From assembly GCF_001429785.1 (NCBI RefSeq), contig NZ_LMJF01000001.1, forward strand, positions 757,734 through 821,733: DNA of 64,000 nt, written 5' to 3'. Below are positions 58,955-64,000 of this stretch, piece by piece. Under the pieces are notes generated by a model. It was given only the letters and a program-made list of their open reading frames with translations, did no database searches and was not told the DNA's origin. The position numbers and the translations under genes are program-made. Numbering within the stretch: the first letter of the stretch is position 1; each line of letters opens with the position of its first letter. This DNA is from Lysobacter sp. Root916. Its GTDB lineage: Bacteria > Pseudomonadota > Gammaproteobacteria > Xanthomonadales > Xanthomonadaceae.

Positions 58955-60859
58955 ATGCCTTTGATCACCGTTCAGAACGTCGACTACAGCGTCGGCGGCC
59001 CGCTCCTGCTCGAAAACGTCGAACTGTCCATCGAACCGGGCGAGCGCATCGCCCTGATCGGTCGCAACGGCGCGGGCAAGTCCACGCTCATGAAACTGCT
59101 GGCCGGAGAAATCCAGCCCGACGACGGCCGCATCCTGGTCGACGGCGGCCGCCGCGACGGCAATACCCGCATCGCCCGGCTCGAGCAGGAAGTCCCGCCC
59201 GGCGCCAACGGCACCGTCTTCGACGTGGTCGCCGACGGCCTGGGCGAGCTCGGCCATTGGTTGGCCGAATACCACCATCTGACCCACGCCGACCACTACG
59301 ACGCCGATGCGGTCGCCGCGGTCCAGACCAAGATCGAGGCCGCCCACGGCTGGGGCCTGGATCAGCGCGTCACCGAGACCCTGGCCCGGCTCGACCTGGA
59401 CGGCGAGGTCGAATTCTCCGGCCTGTCCGGCGGCATGAAGCGGCGCGTGCTGCTGGCGCGCGCGCTGGTCTCCGCGCCGGACCTGCTGCTGCTGGACGAG
59501 CCCACCAACCACCTCGACATCGAAGCCATCGACTGGCTGGAACAGTTCCTCAAGTCCTGGCAGGGCGCGCTGGTGTTCGTGACCCACGACCGCCGCTTCC
59601 TGCGTGCGCTGGCGACCCGCATCGTCGAGATCGACCGCGGCCAGGTCACCAGTTGGCCCGGCGACTGGGACAACTACGTGCGTCGCCGCGAGGAACGCCT
59701 GAACGCCGAGGCGCAGGAGAACGCGCGCTTCGACAAGCTGCTGGCGCAGGAAGAGGTCTGGATCCGCCAGGGCATCAAGGCCCGGCGCACCCGCGACGAA
59801 GGCCGCGTGCGCCGCCTCAAGGCGATGCGCAACGAGCGCGCCGCGCGCCGCGACCTGACCGGCAACGTGCGCATGGACTTCGCCCAGAACGAAGCCTCCG
59901 GCCGCAAGGTCGTGGAGACCAAGTCGGTGTCGTTCGATTTCGGCGGCAAGCCGCTGCTGCGCGACGTGTCGACCACGATCTTCCGCGGCGACCGGATCGG
60001 CCTGATCGGGCCCAACGGCAGCGGCAAGACCACCCTGCTCAAGATCCTGCTCGGCGATCTGCAGCCCAAGGCCGGCGAAGTGCGCGAAGGCAGCAAACTG
60101 CAGGTCGCCTACTTCGACCAGTACCGCGCGACCCTGCGCGAGGACTGGAACGCGATCGAGAACGTGGCCGAAGGCCGCGAGTTCGTCGAGGTCGGCGGCA
60201 AGAGCAAGCACGTGATCGGCTATCTGCAGGATTTCCTGTTCACCCCCGAACGCGCGCGCGCGCCGATCACGCGCCTGTCCGGCGGCGAGCGCAACCGCCT
60301 GCTGCTGGCCAAGCTGTTCGCGCAGCCGTCCAACCTGCTGGTGATGGACGAACCGACCAACGATCTGGACGTGGAAACGCTGGAGCTGCTGGAGGAATTG
60401 CTGGGCGATTACCCCGGCACCCTGCTGCTGGTCAGCCACGACCGCGACTTCCTCGACAACGTGGTGACCTCGACCCTGGTGATGGAAGGCGAGGGCCGGG
60501 TCGGCGAGTACGTGGGCGGCTACACCGATTGGCTGCGGCAGCGGCCGGTGGCCTCGGTCGGCGCGGCCAAGCCCGCCGCGGGCGCGCCCAGCGCGGGCAA
60601 GCCGGAGCCGGCCAAGGCCGAAGCCGCGGCGCCGGCGGCCAAGCGCAAGCTCAGCTACAAGGAAACGCGCGAGCTGGAGCAGTTGCCGCTGCGCATCGAG
60701 CAACTGGAAACGCGCCTGGCCGAACTGACCGAACAGATGAACGAACCGGCGTTCTACCAGCGCGACAGCGCCGCGATCAACGCCCACAACGCGACCCTGG
60801 CGCAGGCCCAGGCGGAGTTGGACGCGGCATACGCGCGCTGGAGCGAACTGGACGCCTGA
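58955..60859 (+). CDS. uup: ABC-F ATPase Uup
   Basis: A 634-residue soluble ABC-F protein. First cassette: GRNGAGKST (Walker A), LSGGMKRRVLLARAL (signature), LLLLDEPTNHLD (Walker B). Linker: RQGIKARRTRDEGRVRRLKAM. Second cassette: GPNGSGKTT, LSGGERNRLLLAKLF, NLLVMDEPTNDLD. An Ala/Lys-rich stretch and a C-terminal coiled coil follow (about 560-634, LPLRIEQLETRLAELTEQM), the feature of Uup among ABC-F proteins. Uup acts on ribosomes or branched DNA and affects precise transposon excision in E. coli. The ATG at 58955 begins the first strand (PLITVQNVDYSVG). Confidence 0.96.
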   Translation: MPLITVQNVDYSVGGPLLLENVELSIEPGERIALIGRNGAGKSTLMKLLAGEIQPDDGRILVDGGRRDGNTRIARLEQEVPPGANGTVFDVVADGLGELGHWLAEYHHLTHADHYDADAVAAVQTKIEAAHGWGLDQRVTETLARLDLDGEVEFSGLSGGMKRRVLLARALVSAPDLLLLDEPTNHLDIEAIDWLEQFLKSWQGALVFVTHDRRFLRALATRIVEIDRGQVTSWPGDWDNYVRRREERLNAEAQENARFDKLLAQEEVWIRQGIKARRTRDEGRVRRLKAMRNERAARRDLTGNVRMDFAQNEASGRKVVETKSVSFDFGGKPLLRDVSTTIFRGDRIGLIGPNGSGKTTLLKILLGDLQPKAGEVREGSKLQVAYFDQYRATLREDWNAIENVAEGREFVEVGGKSKHVIGYLQDFLFTPERARAPITRLSGGERNRLLLAKLFAQPSNLLVMDEPTNDLDVETLELLEELLGDYPGTLLLVSHDRDFLDNVVTSTLVMEGEGRVGEYVGGYTDWLRQRPVASVGAAKPAAGAPSAGKPEPAKAEAAAPAAKRKLSYKETRELEQLPLRIEQLETRLAELTEQMNEPAFYQRDSAAINAHNATLAQAQAELDAAYARWSELDA

Positions 60860-60958
60860 GGCCGCGCCGCCCCCCAACTTCCGTCGCTTGCGCGGCGGCC
60901 GCGGCGCGGTTCCTAATCGCCGCAACGGCCGGTCGCGGCCTGGCGAAGGGGGACGGCT

Positions 60959-61537
60959 ATGGTGAGGATCGCAATGGCATGCGCCGCGGCGCTGCTGCTG
61001 GGCGTTGGTGGCACGGCCACGGCCGCGGTCAAGGACGTCGCCGCCAACGGCTTCAGCATCGAGAACGAACAGGTCGTGCCCGTCGACCAGGTCACGGCCT
61101 GGAAGGCGCTGGTCGGCGAGGTCGATCGCTGGTGGCCGAAGGATCACACCTGGTGGGGCAAGGCGTCGCGGCTGTCGATCGAGCCGCGTGCGGGCGGTTG
61201 CTTCTGCGAGATCGGTCTGGACGGGCAGCAGCAGGCGCTGCACATGACGGTGAGCTTCGTCGATCCCGGCAAGACCCTGCGCCTGCTCGGCGGGCTGGGC
61301 CCGCTGCAGGGCATGGGCTTGAACGGCGCGATGGAGTTCCGGCTGGCGCCCGCCGACGGTGGCGGCACCCGCATCACCCTGGCCTACCGCGCCGGCGGCT
61401 ACACGCCGGACGACCTGAGCAAGTTCGTGCCGGTGATCGACAAGGTCCAGGGCTTGCAGTTGGGCGGTTTGGCCGACTACCTGCGCAAACCCGAAGCGCG
61501 CGGCGGCGCGAACGGCGCCCAGGAGCCGCCTCGTTGA
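60959..61537 (+). CDS. Exported SRPBCC protein
   Basis: A 192-residue protein with a signal peptide at residues 1-22. An SRPBCC-like fold follows: GFSIENEQVVPVDQVTAWKALVGEV, WWPKDHTWWGKA, LHMTVSFVDPGKTLRLLGGLGPL and MEFRLAPADGGGTRITLAYRAGGY. Periplasmic location is unusual for this fold. GGGGGACGGCT before the ATG at 60959 is a weak ribosome site. Its stop overlaps the TTG start of the AraC-type gene by four bases. Regulator and ligand-binding protein are thus co-translated, and the SRPBCC protein could supply or capture the signal (inference). Confidence 0.85.
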   Translation: MVRIAMACAAALLLGVGGTATAAVKDVAANGFSIENEQVVPVDQVTAWKALVGEVDRWWPKDHTWWGKASRLSIEPRAGGCFCEIGLDGQQQALHMTVSFVDPGKTLRLLGGLGPLQGMGLNGAMEFRLAPADGGGTRITLAYRAGGYTPDDLSKFVPVIDKVQGLQLGGLADYLRKPEARGGANGAQEPPR

Positions 61538-62241
61538 ATCCGATCGGCAGCGCCTACCGCACTAGCCACGAACGCGGCGCGACCTTGGCGACCCATCGCC
61601 ACAGCGCGCCTTACGCCGCGCTGGTGCTGGACGGCGACTACACCGAAGCCAGTCTCGACGGCCCACTGCCGTGCCGGCCCGGCACCCTGGTGCTGCACCC
61701 GGCGTTTCACGCCCACGGCGACCGTTTCGGCGGCTTGGGCGCCAGCGCGATCAACATCGAACTCGCGCCCGGCGCGTTCGAGTTGGCCGCCAGCGCCTGG
61801 GAAGTGCACGACCTGCGCGAGGCGGTGGAAGTGTTCGAGCGTTGCCCGCAGCGCCTGTCGGAATTGCTGGCCTGCGCGCGCCCGCAGGCCGCGCCGGAGC
61901 TGCCCGACTGGCAGGGCGAGCTGTTGCGCGGCATGGCCGAGTCCGAACACGAGATCGCCGTGCTCGCGCGCGGGCTCGGGGTCTCGGCCGAACACGCCAG
62001 CCGCGCGCTGAGCCGCAGCTACGGCATGTCGCCGCGCGCGCTGCGCCGCGAAGCGCGCTGGCGCCACGCCCTGCAACTGCTGGGCGGCGCGCTGCCGCTG
62101 GCCGAGGTGGCCGCGGCCGCGGGATTCGCCGATCAAAGCCACCTGCACCGCATCGTGGTCGCGCATGCCGGCTGCACGCCGGCGCGGCTGCGCCGCCAGA
62201 TCAAGTACGTACAAGACCGGCGGCTCGCCATCGCGGCCTAA
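61534..62241 (+). CDS. AraC-family transcriptional regulator, TTG start
   Basis: A 235-residue AraC-type regulator. The N-terminal cupin part has THRHSAPYAALVLDGDYTEA (His and Tyr of the sensor) and PGTLVLHPAFHAHGDRFG. The C-terminal double HTH has AVLARGLGVSAEHASRALSR and LPLAEVAAAAGFADQSHLHRIVVAHAGCTPARLRRQ, the FADQSHLHR signature. The only credible start is TTG at 61534: AGGAG at 61521-61525 is eight bases upstream, the TTGA overlaps the previous stop, and there is no ATG until residue 130. Regulates unknown genes, probably this pair. Confidence 0.93.
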   Translation: MNPIGSAYRTSHERGATLATHRHSAPYAALVLDGDYTEASLDGPLPCRPGTLVLHPAFHAHGDRFGGLGASAINIELAPGAFELAASAWEVHDLREAVEVFERCPQRLSELLACARPQAAPELPDWQGELLRGMAESEHEIAVLARGLGVSAEHASRALSRSYGMSPRALRREARWRHALQLLGGALPLAEVAAAAGFADQSHLHRIVVAHAGCTPARLRRQIKYVQDRRLAIAA

Positions 62242-62281
62242 TGGCTCCAACGCGCATCCCCCGCGCTCTGGAGTCTTCGCC

Positions 62282-63388
62282 ATGAAACCTTCCCTGTCGT
62301 CCGCCGCGATCGCCGCGCCGCTGCTGCTGGCCTGGGGGCTGGGCGGTGCCGCCGCTCCGCCGGCGCCGTTGCCGGAAACCAGCGGCCCGCTCGCCGCCAA
62401 GGCGGTCAGCGACGCTTTGGGCGCCTCCCTGCGCGCCGACGTGCCGACCGCGCTCACCGCCTTGAAGGCGGCGCCGGTCGAGCAGTTCAACGCCAAGGAC
62501 GCGGCCTTCCGCAGCTGCATGCTGGATCGTCACGAGCGTCGTTCGCCGCCGCCACCCTCGGCCGCCGAGGTCCGCGATCCCTACGCCCGGCGCGTGCTCG
62601 AGATTTATCAGCGCTACTGGTGGCTCGCGGTGCGCAATCCGGCCCAGCGTCCGGCCGAGGATGCCAAGCTCAAGGCCGACTTGGCCGCCACGATCGGCGA
62701 GAAACCGCCGGCCGACGGCGACGAGGCATTCGATGCGTTGACCGAACGCATCAACGTGAAACTGCGTGCCAGCGGTTTGCATCCTCTGCAGGGCCGCACC
62801 CCGCCGCTGTACGACCTGTTCCTGTGGAGCGAGCAGGAGGAGCAGGACCACGTCGTCGCGCTGCCCGGCGGCGAACAGCAACCGGTCAAGGTGTTCGTGA
62901 TGGACGGCTGGCTCAGCCGCGGCTGGAGCAATTACACCGCCTGCAATCAGACCGGTGCGGCCGGCTGGGCCAATCCCGAGGGGCTGTACGCGGTGCGCGC
63001 GGCCTACGGCGATCTCAAGGGCGAGGACTTCCAGGTCAGTTTCCTAGGCCACGAGTCCCAGCACTACGCCGACCTGAAGCGCTGGCCCGACATGCCTCCG
63101 TGGACGCTGGAGTACCGCGCCAAGCTGGTCGAGCTGGCCAAGGCCGACGTCACCCGGATCAAGCTGCTCGACCGCTTCTACCGCAGCCAGGACGACGAGC
63201 CCGATCACCCGCATCCGTACGCGAACAAGCGCGTGATCGCCGACATGCTGGCCAAGCTGGGTCTGCCGGCCAACGCCGACTTGCGTCAGTCCGATCCCGA
63301 AGCGCTGCGCCGCGCCGCGCGCGAGGCGCTGATCGAGGACACCCGCAAGCGCGAGGCCGAATCGCCGGCGGCGGCACCGAAGGGCTGA
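62282..63388 (+). CDS. Exported HExxH-motif protein, probable metallopeptidase-like
   Basis: A 368-residue secreted protein. The signal covers residues 1-24. Downstream, FLGHESQHYADLKRWPD at about residues 257-273 gives HESQH, a gluzincin-type HExxH, and the Glu in LEYRAKLVEL about 20 residues later could be the third ligand. A CNQTG Cys and an SCMLDR Cys may form a disulfide. It begins at ATG 62282, about 40 bases after the AraC gene, perhaps in the same unit. No family was recognised beyond the zinc motif, so activity is a prediction from the motif only. Confidence 0.75.
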   Translation: MKPSLSSAAIAAPLLLAWGLGGAAAPPAPLPETSGPLAAKAVSDALGASLRADVPTALTALKAAPVEQFNAKDAAFRSCMLDRHERRSPPPPSAAEVRDPYARRVLEIYQRYWWLAVRNPAQRPAEDAKLKADLAATIGEKPPADGDEAFDALTERINVKLRASGLHPLQGRTPPLYDLFLWSEQEEQDHVVALPGGEQQPVKVFVMDGWLSRGWSNYTACNQTGAAGWANPEGLYAVRAAYGDLKGEDFQVSFLGHESQHYADLKRWPDMPPWTLEYRAKLVELAKADVTRIKLLDRFYRSQDDEPDHPHPYANKRVIADMLAKLGLPANADLRQSDPEALRRAAREALIEDTRKREAESPAAAPKG

Positions 63389-63419
63389 GATCCCCCTGCG
63401 CGGGCGCTAAACTGACGGC

Positions 63420-64000
63420 ATGCAACAAGACTCCTTGTTCGGCCCGGCGCCCGCGGCGCGTTCCGATATCCATCGTTTGTTCTTCGCGCTGATGCCGGAC
63501 ACGGCCACGCGCGAGCGCATCGCCGGCCTCGCGCCGGCCTTGCGCCAGCGGTACCAGGGCGGCGGGCGCCTGATCGGCGCTCACCGCTATCACCTGACCC
63601 TGCAGTTCCTCGGCGATTTCGGCGCGCTGCCGCAGGCCATCGCCGAACGCGCCGCCGCGGCCGCGCAGACCCTGCGCCTGCCCGCGTTCGAGCTGTCCCT
63701 GGACCGCGCCGGCAGCTTTCGCAACCACGCCATTCCGTGGTGGCTGGGTTGCGAGCACCCCGCACCGGGCCTGACCGAGTTGTGGGAGCGTCTGGGCGTG
63801 GCCCTGGCCAAGGCCGGCGTGCGCATCGAATCCGGCCATCGCGCGCATGCGCCGCACGTGACCATCCTGCGCGATGCCGAACGCGCGCTGGCGCCGACGC
63901 CGATCGAACCGATCGCGTGGCGGGTGGACCGCTTCGTGCTGGTGCATAGCCTGTTGGCCGCGCAAGGACAGAGTCGCTACGACATCTTGGGCGAGTGGGC
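63420..64000 (+). CDS. thpR: RNA 2-prime,3-prime-cyclic phosphodiesterase ThpR (3-prime end outside window)
   Basis: The visible 193 residues cover almost the whole 2H phosphoesterase. The two HxT motifs are YHLTLQFLGDF (about residues 57-67) and HAPHVTILRDAE (about 143-154), which together form the active site. LFFALMPDTATRERIA opens the fold. ThpR opens 2-prime,3-prime cyclic phosphates on RNA and ligates tRNA half molecules in vitro. Only the last few residues may be cut by the window edge. The ATG at 63420 fits; it lies 31 bases after the HExxH gene. Confidence 0.93.
   Translation, partial: MQQDSLFGPAPAARSDIHRLFFALMPDTATRERIAGLAPALRQRYQGGGRLIGAHRYHLTLQFLGDFGALPQAIAERAAAAAQTLRLPAFELSLDRAGSFRNHAIPWWLGCEHPAPGLTELWERLGVALAKAGVRIESGHRAHAPHVTILRDAERALAPTPIEPIAWRVDRFVLVHSLLAAQGQSRYDILGEW

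Noticed and set aside
58864-62241. A 1125-residue plus-strand frame from the Uup gene to the AraC gene
   Set aside because: The first part is an out-of-frame shadow of uup. Only its last 235 codons are a real protein, which starts at TTG 61534.

Overview
The window is a high-GC (roughly 70% by eye) chromosomal segment. Gene content, dispersed repeat families and protein relatedness point to a gammaproteobacterium of the Lysobacter/Xanthomonadaceae type. That assignment is inference: there is no rRNA or housekeeping marker here to fix the genus. I see no tRNA, rRNA, CRISPR array, transposase or integrase. Intergenic space is rich in short palindromic repeats of at least three families.

Layout. 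(1) 1-3427, minus strand: an ECF sigma factor of the ECF42 type (cut by the window edge) behind three YCII/DGPF proteins, a VOC protein and an SRPBCC protein. Two identical-format promoters (TGTCGA, 17 bp, CGTC) precede the first two YCII genes, so the operon looks self-driven. (2) 3524-9943: mixed metabolic genes (YceI, DUF1579, M20 peptidase, RidA, a C26 amidotransferase, a YbdK-type ligase, DUF6164, YgjP). (3) 9733-14028: a 2.1-kb tandem segmental duplication. It carries two copies of an unrecognised overlapping gene pair, one Sel1-like membrane-anchored protein and one small protein with a Gly-rich tail. A fused pair of dead gene ends marks the junction. (4) 13864-17126: PHB-depolymerase-like secreted esterase and a GT4 glycosyltransferase. 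(5) 17324-20283: a complete SoxR module, with soxR divergent from a quinone reductase and MFS exporter across a sox box inside a 19-bp-spacer promoter. (6) 21075-30718: a surface block made of a DUF6916 gene, an acetyltransferase and three phage-tail-collar proteins, divergent from a 2225-residue Ig-repeat autotransporter that has a near-perfect sigma-54 promoter and a 23-bp tandem repeat upstream.

(7) 30857-41557: small secreted calcium-binding-type protein, HD protein, TrhO, a lipoprotein overlapping an SGNH-type protein that lacks its catalytic His, a flavoprotein, a class-C beta-lactamase-like hydrolase, a threonine-synthase-like enzyme and an LLM oxidoreductase. (8) 41575-46351: FKBP lipoprotein, SDR, three SRPBCC proteins behind an ArsR regulator that appears to be transcribed leaderless, an XRE regulator and a divergent membrane protein. 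(9) 46644-58081: HI0933-type flavoprotein, YaeQ, RluA-type pseudouridine synthase, amidotransferase, a 153-bp tandem repeat array, DEAD-box helicase, secreted amidohydrolase, UPF0178, GST and SelO. (10) 58709-64000: a Lys-rich mini-protein, Uup ABC-F ATPase, an SRPBCC/AraC overlapping pair, an HExxH protein and ThpR (cut by the edge).

The most distinctive parts are the tail-collar trio facing a sigma-54-driven autotransporter, and the duplicated Sel1/Gly-tail gene pair with Fur-like leader sites. All family assignments are from reading translated sequence; no database search was run.
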